A DNA stretch of 64,000 nucleotides. It comes from Serratia sp. M24T3. Its GTDB lineage: Bacteria > Pseudomonadota > Gammaproteobacteria > Enterobacterales > Enterobacteriaceae. This document shows, in pieces, positions 47,326 to 56,212 of the stretch. Every line of letters starts with the position of its first letter. Position 1 is the first letter of the stretch. Under the pieces are notes generated by a model. The model had not been told where the DNA came from, did not search any database, and was given only the letters and a program-made list of their open reading frames with translations. The position numbers were made by a program, and so were the translations under genes. Location of the stretch: the NCBI RefSeq assembly GCF_000257645.1, contig NZ_AJHJ01000014.1, forward strand, positions 1-64,000, given 5' to 3'.

Positions 47326-47347
47326 GGGCGTCGTTTTCGCGATGCCC
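47326..47347 (-). terminator. Terminator after ydfG
   Basis: GGGCGTCG (47326-47333) pairs with CGATGCCC (47340-47347) with one G-T pair and a 6-base loop; on the minus strand it is followed by five T. It also lies 20 bases after the ynfA stop. Confidence 0.8.
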
Positions 47348-47380
47348 TGAGTAAATTTTTGTCACTTGTTTGCTTAACGA

Positions 47381-48130
47381 TTACTCGTCGCGGTTAACGC
47401 GCAAACCGGCGAAGGACTGATTAACCGGCATCATCTCAATAGAGTTGATATTGACGTGCGCAGGCAAAGTTGCCGCCCAGAACACGGATTCAGCGACGTC
47501 TTCAGCAGTGAGCGGATCAGTTTTATCATAGGTCTGGTTAACTTTCTGATCGTCTCCTTTGAAGCGCACGTTAGAGAACTCAGTGCCGCCGCACAGGCCC
47601 GGCTCGATGTTGGTTACGCGCACTTTCGTACCAAACAGGTCGGTTCGCAGATTAAGACTGAACTGGCGTACAAACGCCTTGGTCGCGCCATAAACGTTAC
47701 CGCCCTGATAAGGCCAGTTACCGGCGATAGAGCCGATATTGATGACGTGCCCGGTATTGCGCTCAACCAGCCCCGGCAGAACGGCGCGGGTCACATACAC
47801 CAACCCTTTGGTATTGGTATCGATCATGGTTTCCCAGTCGTCCAAAGAAGCTTTGTCAGCCGTTTCAATACCCAGTGCCAGACCAGCGTTGTTCACCAGA
47901 ACGTCAATTTTTTTCCATTCAGCAGGCAGTGAAGCCATCGCTTGCTCGATAGAGGCGCGATCGGTGACATCCAGCTGAGCAACATGCAGTGCGTCACCGA
48001 GTTCGGCTTTCAAATCATCCAGACGTTCTTTACGACGACCGGTGGCAATAACCTGGTGTCCGGCGCTAACGAATTTACGGGCAATAGCGGCGCCAAATCC
48101 GGCTGTAGCGCCGGTTACGAAAATGATCAT
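47381..48130 (-). CDS. ydfG: NADP-dependent 3-hydroxy acid dehydrogenase YdfG
   Basis: 249 aa (E. coli 248). Short-chain dehydrogenase acting on serine, L-allo-threonine and 3-hydroxypropionate/malonic semialdehyde in E. coli. Rossmann motif VTGATAGFGAAIARKF, VNNAGLALG, catalytic Ser in INIGSIAG and the YGATK pair, EPGLCGGTEFSNVRFKG and the C-terminal LPAHVNINSIEMMPVNQSFA. AAGGA lies 8 bases before the ATG. Single gene. Confidence 0.95.
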   Translation of the reverse strand: MIIFVTGATAGFGAAIARKFVSAGHQVIATGRRKERLDDLKAELGDALHVAQLDVTDRASIEQAMASLPAEWKKIDVLVNNAGLALGIETADKASLDDWETMIDTNTKGLVYVTRAVLPGLVERNTGHVINIGSIAGNWPYQGGNVYGATKAFVRQFSLNLRTDLFGTKVRVTNIEPGLCGGTEFSNVRFKGDDQKVNQTYDKTDPLTAEDVAESVFWAATLPAHVNINSIEMMPVNQSFAGLRVNRDE

Positions 48131-48248
48131 CTTTGCGTTCCTTAAAATAATAAGCCCTGAGAGCAGGGAAAAGTTTAGGCCATAAAAATTGCTGGGTTTA
48201 CTAATAACACATTGTTAACTAAGGCGGCTAGAGCGATCGTGCGCGAGC

Positions 48249-49310
48249 TTATTTGTGGTGCTTCAAATAAGGCGCAATCAGTGACAAATCGGCATCCGAC
48301 AGGCGATCGGAAGCAGTCTGCGCCTGATGCCAGTAAGGATAAAGCAGCGGAGGCTGGCTGACCTGATTCAGTCGCTCAAGCTCTTCGGTGCTCAATTCCA
48401 GATGCGCCGCTTTCAGGTTATCTTCCAGCTGTTGCTCACTGCGCGCTCCGACAATCACCGAACTCACCAGCGGTTTTGAAAGCAGCCAGGCCAGTGAAAT
48501 CTGCGCTGCCGAAACACCTCGCGCCTCGGCCATTTCAACTAATACATCAACAATATCATAGAGTTTATCTTCATCACGCACGGGTGGTTCACCCCATTCA
48601 GCCAGATGACGAGTCCCCTCCGGCTGCGGCTGATTGCGGCGATATTTCCCTGACAGCAAACCGCCCGCCAGTGGGCTCCATACCAGCACGCCCAGCCCCT
48701 GATCGTGACTCACCGGCAGCAGCTCATACTCGGCTTCACGCGCCTGCAGGGTGTAGTGAATTTGCTGGCTAATCGGGCGCACCCAATGATTGGCTTCACT
48801 CACACCCAGCGTTTTCATCAGATGCCAGGCCGAAAAGTTGGACAGGCCGACATAGCGCACTTTGCCACTGCTCACCAAGTCTTCCAGCGCGCGTAGCGTT
48901 TCTTCCAACGGCGTCAGGCCATCCCATTGATGTAATTGGTAAAGATCAATATGATCGCTATTCAGGCGCTTAAGGCTGGCCTCGCATGCGCGCAAAATAT
49001 GATGGCGTGATGAACCGGCGTTATTCACACCTTCACCCATCGGGAACCGCGCCTTGGTCGCGATCAGCACGTCGTTTCGCTGCTTGCCCAAGGCCTCGCC
49101 AAGAATTTCTTCGGACATACCGCCCGAATAAACATCAGCAGTATCAAACAGGTTAATACCGGCGTCGCGACAGAGCGTAATCTGGCGTCGCGCATTCGCG
49201 ACATCGGTCTGACCGGTTTTAGCAAATTTACCCTGACCACCGAAGGTCATGGTCCCGAGACTCAGCTTTGAAACTTTGAGTCCTGAACGGCCAAGTTGAC
49301 GATATTCCAT
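48249..49310 (-). CDS. Aldo/keto reductase family oxidoreductase
   Basis: 353 aa TIM-barrel AKR. Features: MEYRQLGRSGLKVSKLSLGT, catalytic Asp and Tyr in FDTADVYSGGMSEEILG, Lys in IATKARFPMG, His in YQLHQWDGLTP, and the cofactor region PLVSSVIVGARSEQQLEDN. NADPH-dependent reduction of aldehydes or ketones is the family activity; the substrate is not known. It lies 59 bases downstream of an MFS exporter on the same strand and may share its transcript. Confidence 0.87.
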   Translation of the reverse strand: MEYRQLGRSGLKVSKLSLGTMTFGGQGKFAKTGQTDVANARRQITLCRDAGINLFDTADVYSGGMSEEILGEALGKQRNDVLIATKARFPMGEGVNNAGSSRHHILRACEASLKRLNSDHIDLYQLHQWDGLTPLEETLRALEDLVSSGKVRYVGLSNFSAWHLMKTLGVSEANHWVRPISQQIHYTLQAREAEYELLPVSHDQGLGVLVWSPLAGGLLSGKYRRNQPQPEGTRHLAEWGEPPVRDEDKLYDIVDVLVEMAEARGVSAAQISLAWLLSKPLVSSVIVGARSEQQLEDNLKAAHLELSTEELERLNQVSQPPLLYPYWHQAQTASDRLSDADLSLIAPYLKHHK

Positions 49311-49369
49311 CTTGTGTCTCCTTACCTGTGATTTGCATTGATAGGTAGTTTGTAGCGAATGTTAATCTT

Positions 49370-50839
49370 CTAAATTTGTGGCGTTTTTTCTGTTGGCTTT
49401 GCGGATTCGACTGAGTTTGCCGCCGCTTTCTTTTTCTTCTGGCGGATCTCGTCGCCGTCGGTGATGCTCAGGGTCATACTATCGAACATGCCAAAAATAG
49501 CGATGCAGCCGACAATAATAAATGCCAGTCGGAAACTGCCCAGCGAGATGCCGTTGCTGCTTAGCGGTGCAAAATGTTCGGCAACACGCAGCGCCAGCGC
49601 GCCAATGGCAATACCGAGTCCGGAAGAGAGCTGCTGGGCGGTGTTAAATAATGTGTTGGCACCCCCCATCATCGGACTCGGCACCTGCGAAAACGCCAGA
49701 GTATTCACGGCGGTAAACTGCATCGAGCGCGTCATACCGCTGACAAACAGCAATATAAAGGTTAACGGCGTCGGCACGGCCGGAGTGAGAAAGGCACAGG
49801 CAAAAATAGTCAGTGCATTCAGAAAGCCGTTAACCACCAGAATGGATCGAAAAGGAAAACGGAATAAAATTGCCGAGGTAAAAGGTTTCATCGCCAGATT
49901 ACCGGCAAACACCGACAGCACAAGCAAACCGGCATCAAAGGCGTTCATGCCGTAGCCAAGCTGGAACAGCAGCGGCAGTAAAAAGGGTAACGCACCGATT
50001 GCGATACGAAACAGCGACCCGCCAATAACCGTGACATTGTAACTTTTTATCTTCATTGCAATCATTGGCAGCAGGGGATGAGGCGTTTTTAACGAATGAG
50101 TCACTGCCAACGCGCCGACCAATAAACTGCCGATCACACACAGTGTCGGCTGCCACAAAGAGGCTCCCCCTTTATTAAACCAGTCTAGACCAAACATCAG
50201 CCCCAGACAGGCGACCCCGGTCAGCACAAATCCTAAAATGTCGAAAGGCACGCCCTTTGGACCTGTTTCGTTGGGAATAAGCTTTATACTCAGCAACAGC
50301 GCGATCACTCCCAATGGGACATTCAGGATGAAAATCCAGTGCCACGAGGCATAGGTCGTAATGAAACCGCCGAGCGGAGGTCCGAGTATCGGGGCAACCA
50401 GCGCGGGCCAGGTAATGGTTGCAATGGCTTTTATCAGATCGGCCTTGGCGGTATTGCGGAGCACCACCAGCCTGCCAACGGGGACCATTAATGCACCAGC
50501 AAACCCTTGCAGCATGCGGGCTGCGGTAAATGCAGGCAAGCTGACACTCATTGCGCACAGGATTGACGCCAGGGTAAACAGCACAATAGCGGAAGAGAAA
50601 ATAGTTCGCGTGCCGAAGCGGTTGGCTATCCAGCCACTGGCCGGGATAAACACCGTTAAAGTCAAAATATAGGCAGAAACGCCAATGTTGAGGTCGATAG
50701 GGTGAACCCCAAACGCTTGCGCCATTTTTGGCAAGGCAGTGACGATAACCGTGGCATCGAGGTTTTCCATAAACATCGCGCCAGCCACCAGCAGTGGGAG
50801 CGCAGAACCTGATGGAAGTGTAAGTTTTTTCATTGGCAT
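49370..50839 (-). CDS. MFS transporter, DHA2 (14-helix) type
   Basis: 489 aa with about 14 membrane helices: helix 1 FMENLDATVIVTALPKMAQA, motif A at ASGWIANRFGTRTIF, and the motif C region near PILGPPLGGFITTYASWHW. It resembles the MdtD-type exporters of enterobacteria. A charged Lys-rich tail of about 30 residues follows the last helix. Substrate unknown. Probably co-transcribed with the aldo/keto reductase. Confidence 0.85.
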   Translation of the reverse strand: MPMKKLTLPSGSALPLLVAGAMFMENLDATVIVTALPKMAQAFGVHPIDLNIGVSAYILTLTVFIPASGWIANRFGTRTIFSSAIVLFTLASILCAMSVSLPAFTAARMLQGFAGALMVPVGRLVVLRNTAKADLIKAIATITWPALVAPILGPPLGGFITTYASWHWIFILNVPLGVIALLLSIKLIPNETGPKGVPFDILGFVLTGVACLGLMFGLDWFNKGGASLWQPTLCVIGSLLVGALAVTHSLKTPHPLLPMIAMKIKSYNVTVIGGSLFRIAIGALPFLLPLLFQLGYGMNAFDAGLLVLSVFAGNLAMKPFTSAILFRFPFRSILVVNGFLNALTIFACAFLTPAVPTPLTFILLFVSGMTRSMQFTAVNTLAFSQVPSPMMGGANTLFNTAQQLSSGLGIAIGALALRVAEHFAPLSSNGISLGSFRLAFIIVGCIAIFGMFDSMTLSITDGDEIRQKKKKAAANSVESAKPTEKTPQI

Positions 50840-51238
50840 AGTGCCTGAATATAAAGGAAGTTCCTTGTGCTGAACATCAATAAGTCCCTGAATAAAAGCA
50901 ATAAATTAGCTTAGTTTATGCCTGTTTTTGCAAAGCGGAAAGTGCCGTAAAATGCAGGCATATAGATTAGCAAGCTCATATTTGGCCTGGCAATTAACAG
51001 CCAGTCTGCCTCTGAGCATAGCCGATTCGGGTGGGCGATCAACTGCAAAAGTGTGTGTAAATTTTGTTACTTAATTGCGCCATTAAAGTTAAGGCTGATA
51101 TTGGGAGTTCACAACGCCAGCCCGATCAATCGATCAATTAATTAATCAATTTGTTTAGCCAGCGGGCCATAGGTTTGGCTCATTAATTTGTATGCCGAAG
51201 GAAAAAATAACCTTTATTTGCTTGTCGGTAGCCAAAAG
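50840..51238. other. Intergenic region with short ATCAAT repeats
   Basis: 399 AT-rich bases between divergent genes. At 51123-51152 the motif ATCAAT occurs three times within 30 bases with ATTAATTAAT between. Nothing else was recognised. Confidence 0.5.
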
Positions 51239-52294
51239 ATGAAATCCAAAATTGAGTCGTTGCAGGTGCTGCGTGCTTTCGCTGCTGTCTTTGTGGTGGT
51301 AAACCATTTGTGGGGAGAATACGACACAACAATTACCCAGAGTTTAGGGCTTAATATTATAGGTAATTTCGGCGTAGATGCCTTCTTCATTCTTAGCGGG
51401 TTTATCATGTGTTATAAAACACGTGAAGATTCACGGCTGGGATTGAGCACGGGGATTGATTTTATAAAAAAGAGAATCGAAAGGATCTATCCAATTTTTT
51501 TAATCATATTAATCCCTTTTATGCTGCTTTATCTTAAGCAAACGCACCCTGCAAGAATATATGAAATTATAGGCAACATTTTCCTGCTACCGTCTTTTAC
51601 CAGTAATCCTAGCTATCATATGCTTATTGGACCTTCGTGGTCGCTGGTTTACGAAATGTTTTTTTATATTATCTATGCGGTTGTCATGATGCTGGTAAGA
51701 AATAAAAAACAGCTAGTCATTTTTTCAGTAGGATTCTTGGTATTGATGGTCGTCACCATAGACGCCTTCTCGCTGCGAGGCCCGGAATTGGGGGCGTCGA
51801 ACTTCTCCTACATGATAGGCGATCCGCTGATGATCAACTTTGCAATGGGCTGTCTTTATGCCCAATGCTTCAATAAACTGCATCAGGTTAAAATATCAAT
51901 ACCATTAGCCACTATTATGATTCTGGCCTTTTTCATACTTGGGATGTGGTTAAATGAGAAGGGGATTGCCAGATTTGTCTCTTTTGGACTTCCGGCGATG
52001 GCAATAGTGATTATATTTAGTCTTATGGATGCATCAGGCTCTCGGTCTTACCGTTTGCTGGTTTATTTAGGCAATGCTTCGTACAGCATTTATATTACGC
52101 ATTTCTTCACTCAAGTTTGCGCGCTGATTTTATTCTCCCATATGAATATCAATCATGATTTATATGGCATTATATTTTCAATGGTTTCAGTGATTGCCGC
52201 CTGTCTATTCTATTCATTGATTGAGAAAAGGATTATTTTGGCCTTTCAAAAAAGGTCATTGCATCAGCGAGTGCCCAAGGATGTGATTCAATAA
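51239..52294 (+). CDS. Acyltransferase-3 family membrane protein
   Basis: About 351 aa from the ATG at 51239 (MKSKIESLQVLRAF); a frame open from 51188 has no support. It has about ten membrane helices. Family marks are LQVLRAFAAVFVVVNHLW with the catalytic-type His, FGVDAFFILSGF and the RIYPIF segment. Such proteins transfer acetyl or other acyl groups to O-antigen, exopolysaccharide or other surface glycans. It stands alone with no glycan cluster nearby, and is AT-richer than its neighbours, which may mean transfer. Confidence 0.85.
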   Translation: MKSKIESLQVLRAFAAVFVVVNHLWGEYDTTITQSLGLNIIGNFGVDAFFILSGFIMCYKTREDSRLGLSTGIDFIKKRIERIYPIFLIILIPFMLLYLKQTHPARIYEIIGNIFLLPSFTSNPSYHMLIGPSWSLVYEMFFYIIYAVVMMLVRNKKQLVIFSVGFLVLMVVTIDAFSLRGPELGASNFSYMIGDPLMINFAMGCLYAQCFNKLHQVKISIPLATIMILAFFILGMWLNEKGIARFVSFGLPAMAIVIIFSLMDASGSRSYRLLVYLGNASYSIYITHFFTQVCALILFSHMNINHDLYGIIFSMVSVIAACLFYSLIEKRIILAFQKRSLHQRVPKDVIQ

Positions 52295-52303
52295 AATGCC
52301 GCT

Positions 52304-52331
52304 CAGGCAATACCCGGCAGAGTATTGCCTG
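52304..52331 (+). terminator. Hairpin terminator after the acyltransferase
   Basis: CAGGCAATAC (52304-52313) pairs perfectly with GTATTGCCTG (52322-52331) around an 8-base loop, followed by TTGTTAAG. It sits 10 bases past the stop. Confidence 0.8.
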
Positions 52332-52372
52332 TTGTTAAGTATAATAACCAACCCAACACATTTATTAATCTA

Positions 52373-53467
52373 TTAACTGTCGCTTTCTGCTAATCGCTGC
52401 CCGCTTTGAGCATCAAACAGATGAATACCATCACTGCGTGCCTGGAGATAAACTGGCGTATCGACGTGCGCACTCACGCGGCCTGCGCACTGTACGTGCA
52501 GTGGGAATCCACACCAGTCAATATGCATCAGACTGCTTTCACCGGTCACTTCCAGCAGGCGCAAAGTTGCGGCAGGCTGCGTGCCGGGGTCAGTTAGCGA
52601 AATATCGTGCGGTCGCAAACCCAGGGTTACAGGTTTTCCGGCGCAATTTTGCGCGCCTGGATGCCATTTTTTCGGCAACGGAAACCACAGCTCATCACAC
52701 TGTACGCCTGGCTGGCCCGCTCTCTCACTGAACACACCGTTAAAGAGATTCATCGGCGGTGAGCCAATAAAACGCGCCACAAAAGTGTTGACCGGCCGGT
52801 CATAAATCTCCAGCGGCTCGCCTTGCTGCACGATAAACCCGTCTTTCATTACCACAATACAGTCCGCTAGCGTCATCGCTTCAATCTGGTCGTGAGTAAC
52901 GTACACCGTGGTGGTTCGAAACTGCTGGTGTACCGACTTTATCTCGGCGCGAAGCTCCATACGCAACTGGGCGTCAAGGTTAGACAGCGGTTCATCAAAC
53001 AGAAAAACTTTCGGACTGCGGACCAGCGCACGGCCCATGGCAACGCGCTGACGTTGGCCGCCGGACAGGTCTTTCGGCAAACGTTTCAGCAGGTGATCAA
53101 TACCCAGCACTTTGGCGGCCTGCAATACTTTGCTTTGCTGCTCTGCTTTCGGAACACGTTTTACCTGCATGTGAAAGGCCATATTTTCGGCCACTGTAAG
53201 GTGCGGATAAAGCGCATAGCTTTGAAATACCATGGCAATATCGCGATCGGCCGGATCGTGATTGTTGATTTGTTTCTGGTCGAGCAGAATTTCTCCCTCC
53301 GACACCGACTCAAGACCGGCCAACAGGCGAAGCAAGGTGGATTTACCGCAGCCGGAAGGGCCAACGAGTACGGTAAAACTGCCGTCCTGAATAGTCAGGT
53401 CCAGAGGTTTGAGCACCTGCTGTTTGCCATAGCTTTTGGCCACTTTTACCAATTCAACGCGTGCCAT
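52373..53467 (-). CDS. ABC sugar transporter ATP-binding protein (MalK/UgpC type)
   Basis: 364 aa. ABC ATPase with Walker A GPSGCGKSTLLR, Q-loop in MVFQSYALYPHLTV, signature LSGGQRQRVAMGRALVR, Walker B VFLFDEPLSNLD, and the C-terminal OB-fold regulatory domain of the CUT1 class (residues about 240-355, with LGLRPHDISL). It energises the two permeases upstream. Its start directly follows the stop of the kinase gene, so the five genes form one operon; it is the last. Confidence 0.92.
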   Translation of the reverse strand: MARVELVKVAKSYGKQQVLKPLDLTIQDGSFTVLVGPSGCGKSTLLRLLAGLESVSEGEILLDQKQINNHDPADRDIAMVFQSYALYPHLTVAENMAFHMQVKRVPKAEQQSKVLQAAKVLGIDHLLKRLPKDLSGGQRQRVAMGRALVRSPKVFLFDEPLSNLDAQLRMELRAEIKSVHQQFRTTTVYVTHDQIEAMTLADCIVVMKDGFIVQQGEPLEIYDRPVNTFVARFIGSPPMNLFNGVFSERAGQPGVQCDELWFPLPKKWHPGAQNCAGKPVTLGLRPHDISLTDPGTQPAATLRLLEVTGESSLMHIDWCGFPLHVQCAGRVSAHVDTPVYLQARSDGIHLFDAQSGQRLAESDS

Positions 53468-54436
53468 TTATTGAGTCTCCTGATTATTTGCCAACGTAGG
53501 ATCGGCGACAAGGGCTTGCCAGGTAGGATATACCCGCGGCGAACTGCCAATGGCGGCGCTGGCGACGCGAACTCCCCAACGCAGCGCAGTTTGCTCGTCT
53601 TGCCCATAGAGCAGCGCCGATAAATATCCGGCGTTAAAACTGTCACCGGCCCCGATGGTATCGACCACCTCGATGTCCTGTGCTGCACTATGTCGATGCT
53701 GGGACGTGCTCCAGCAGTGAGCGCCGTTAGGCCCGCATTTCACGATGCAGCGAGCCTCGGCAGGCATCAGAGCCAATAAAGTTTGCGCCGCAGCCTGTAA
53801 ATCTTCGCCATCGCCGAGGCCCTGAGTTTCGACCTCGTTCAGCAGCAAAGCATCACAGTATTGCAGCCACTGGGGGATCTTTTCGCGCAACTCGAGACTC
53901 CACCCCTGAGGTGGCCAGCCGCTGTCAACCGCAACCTGATACCCGCGATGTTTCAACGTTTGCAGCAGCGCGGGATAATCGGCATACAGCGCAGTACACA
54001 GGAAAGTACCGCACAGCAATACCCAGTCACCGGGCGTTGCCAGCTTCGGCAATTGGTTCAGTACATCAGCCATTGTCAGGCGAACAATATGTCCCTGATT
54101 GCTGAAAAAGGTGCGCTCGTGGTCAGGATGCGTCACGCCAAAAGTCAGCGAGGTTTCGCAGGCATACTGCGGCCAGTGCGCCGCGCTGCCAGTAAATAGC
54201 CCGGCGAGCCAGGGAGTGAACTGATCGTTGCCCTGATTTGCCACCAGTCGGTAAGGCGTATCGAGGGCCTGCAACGCCAGCGCGCAATTGCCCGCCGAGC
54301 CGCCAGGGCGCAGCGAACTGGTTTCGAGCATGGCCTCGGTGCCTTTCTCTGGCCACTGGTCAAGGGTGCTCATAATTAAATCCACGTTCAGGTTTCCCAC
54401 CACGTAAAGTCGGGCCTGAGTTTCAGGTTTTTTCAT
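53468..54436 (-). CDS. PfkB-family carbohydrate kinase
   Basis: 322 aa ribokinase-like fold: N-terminal VVGNLNVDLIMSTLDQWP, a LRPGGSAGNCALALQAL substrate segment, and the C-terminal signature VDTIGAGDSFNAGYLSALL with the catalytic Asp and anion hole. It probably phosphorylates the sugar or nucleoside imported by the surrounding ABC transporter. Lying between the permease and ATPase genes is unusual for a kinase and ties it to transport. The substrate cannot be read from sequence. Confidence 0.9.
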   Translation of the reverse strand: MKKPETQARLYVVGNLNVDLIMSTLDQWPEKGTEAMLETSSLRPGGSAGNCALALQALDTPYRLVANQGNDQFTPWLAGLFTGSAAHWPQYACETSLTFGVTHPDHERTFFSNQGHIVRLTMADVLNQLPKLATPGDWVLLCGTFLCTALYADYPALLQTLKHRGYQVAVDSGWPPQGWSLELREKIPQWLQYCDALLLNEVETQGLGDGEDLQAAAQTLLALMPAEARCIVKCGPNGAHCWSTSQHRHSAAQDIEVVDTIGAGDSFNAGYLSALLYGQDEQTALRWGVRVASAAIGSSPRVYPTWQALVADPTLANNQETQ

Positions 54437-54464
54437 TTTATTTTCTATTCCTGTACGGATGATC

Positions 54465-55304
54465 TTAGCCTTTGCTTCCTCCGCTGGTTAAACCACTCAC
54501 CAGCGTTTTCTGAAGCCACAGAGCAATAAAGAGCGGCGGGACGGCGGCCAGGATCCCCACGGCGGCAATCAACCCGTCGTCGGTGGCGCGACCTGCGGTA
54601 AATCCGGCGATGGTCACCGGCAAGGTTTGGGCATCAATATTGTTGGTAAATAACAAGGCATAAAAAAACTCGTCCCACGCCAGCAGCCAGCCAAACATCG
54701 CCGATGCACCCAGCGCCGGTTTGGCCAGCGGCAGAGTAATGCGCAATAACACCTGCCAGTAACGCAATCCATCAAGTCGCGCAGCTTGCTCGATATCCAG
54801 CGGCAGGGCATCGAATTGATTTTTTAGCATCCAGGTCAGGAATGGCAGGATCATCGAACAGTAGACCAGGATTAGCCCTAGATGGGTGTTAAGTAGGCTG
54901 ACTTGCTCGAGGATAAAATACAGCGGCAGTACGAAGGCGACCGGCGGCACCATGTAAATTGCCAGACTGCCATACAGCCAGCCTTCACGGCCTGGGTAGC
55001 GCGAGAAGCTGTAAGCCGCCGGAATTGCCAGCAAGAGCGAGATAATCGTCGCACCACAGGCCACCAAAAGGCTGTTCGCCAGCGCGTGCAAGAACAGCGC
55101 GCCCGGCTGCCCGGCCTGTAAAGTCAGCAGACTGGCATAGCGGCTAAAGTCCCAGTGCCGTGGCAACCAGCGCAGCGGAATTTGCGCCAGATCGCCAGCC
55201 GAACTGACGCTCATCAAAAACAGCCACAGCATGGGTGCCAAAATTGATACCACAACCAGCAGCGCGGCAAAATAGCGTAATAGCAGTCGAATTCGCTGTT
55301 TCAT
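54465..55304 (-). CDS. ABC sugar transporter permease (MalG type)
   Basis: 279 aa with six membrane helices. The inner-membrane coupling (EAA) loop is EQAARLDGLRYWQVLLRITLPL's central part, AARLDGL-x5-LLRITLP, which docks onto the ATPase. The start overlaps the stop of the partner permease by four bases (ATGA), giving translational coupling. CUT1 family. Confidence 0.92.
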   Translation of the reverse strand: MKQRIRLLLRYFAALLVVVSILAPMLWLFLMSVSSAGDLAQIPLRWLPRHWDFSRYASLLTLQAGQPGALFLHALANSLLVACGATIISLLLAIPAAYSFSRYPGREGWLYGSLAIYMVPPVAFVLPLYFILEQVSLLNTHLGLILVYCSMILPFLTWMLKNQFDALPLDIEQAARLDGLRYWQVLLRITLPLAKPALGASAMFGWLLAWDEFFYALLFTNNIDAQTLPVTIAGFTAGRATDDGLIAAVGILAAVPPLFIALWLQKTLVSGLTSGGSKG

Positions 55305-56209
55305 TCGCTGACTCCCTGTTTGCGCTGACGCAGCAACAGCAGCATATAAATGCCAATCAGCAGCGCGCAGATTATGGTCATCAACACCGCGTAGGCTGCG
55401 CCGCTGCCGGCACGCAGGTAACTAAAGGATTCTTGATAGACAAAAAAGCTCACGGTTTTGGTGCTGTCCAGCGGGCCACCGCGGGTCATCACGTAGATGA
55501 TATCAAACACTTTGAAGGCATCGATGGTGCGAAGAATAAGCGCCACCGCCAGGGGGGCGGCTATGGCCGGAAAGGTAATCGCGCGAAAACGTCGCCATGC
55601 CGAAGCGCCATCCAGACGCGCCGCCTCGAACAAATCCTCCGGAATGGTTTGTAACGCCGCCAGCGTCAGCAAGGTCACCAGTGGATAATTTTTCCAGATA
55701 TCGGCGAACATCACCACGTTAATAGCCGAATCGGGCGAGCCGAGCCAGCTGCGATAGTGGTCGATCAGGCCAATTTGGGTGAGCAGGGCGTTGATGCTGC
55801 CATAATCAGGATTAAAATTCAGACGCCACATCGTGGCATTCACAATGGTCGGCAGCGCCCAGGGCAGGATCACCAGCACGCGTAACACGGTGCGCCCCCA
55901 GAATTGCTGGTTAAGCAACAGGGCGACCAGCACGCCGATAATTCCCTCGCTGATCACCGACACAAAGGTGAAATATAAAGTTCGCCACAGCGCGGCACGA
56001 AAATCAGGATCGGTGAGGGCGTAAAGAAAATTATCTGCTCCGACCCACGCTGGCGCGGTACCGTCGCCAATCAAACCGGCATCGGTAAAGCTGAGCCAAA
56101 AAGTGCGTACCAGTGGCCAGGCGGTCAGAACAAACATCATCACCAGCATGGGTGCCAGCAGCACCCATGCCTGACGACGCTCACGTTGCGGCAAACTGAG
56201 CATAGTCAT
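55301..56209 (-). CDS. ABC sugar transporter permease (MalF type)
   Basis: 302 aa, six membrane helices with an N-terminal helix starting after the basic RERRQAW. The EAA loop reads EAARLDGASAWRRFRAITFP. It forms the membrane channel with the MalG-type permease. It begins 3 bases after the binding-protein stop and overlaps the next gene by four bases. Confidence 0.92.
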   Translation of the reverse strand: MTMLSLPQRERRQAWVLLAPMLVMMFVLTAWPLVRTFWLSFTDAGLIGDGTAPAWVGADNFLYALTDPDFRAALWRTLYFTFVSVISEGIIGVLVALLLNQQFWGRTVLRVLVILPWALPTIVNATMWRLNFNPDYGSINALLTQIGLIDHYRSWLGSPDSAINVVMFADIWKNYPLVTLLTLAALQTIPEDLFEAARLDGASAWRRFRAITFPAIAAPLAVALILRTIDAFKVFDIIYVMTRGGPLDSTKTVSFFVYQESFSYLRAGSGAAYAVLMTIICALLIGIYMLLLLRQRKQGVSE

Positions 56210-56212
56210 TCC

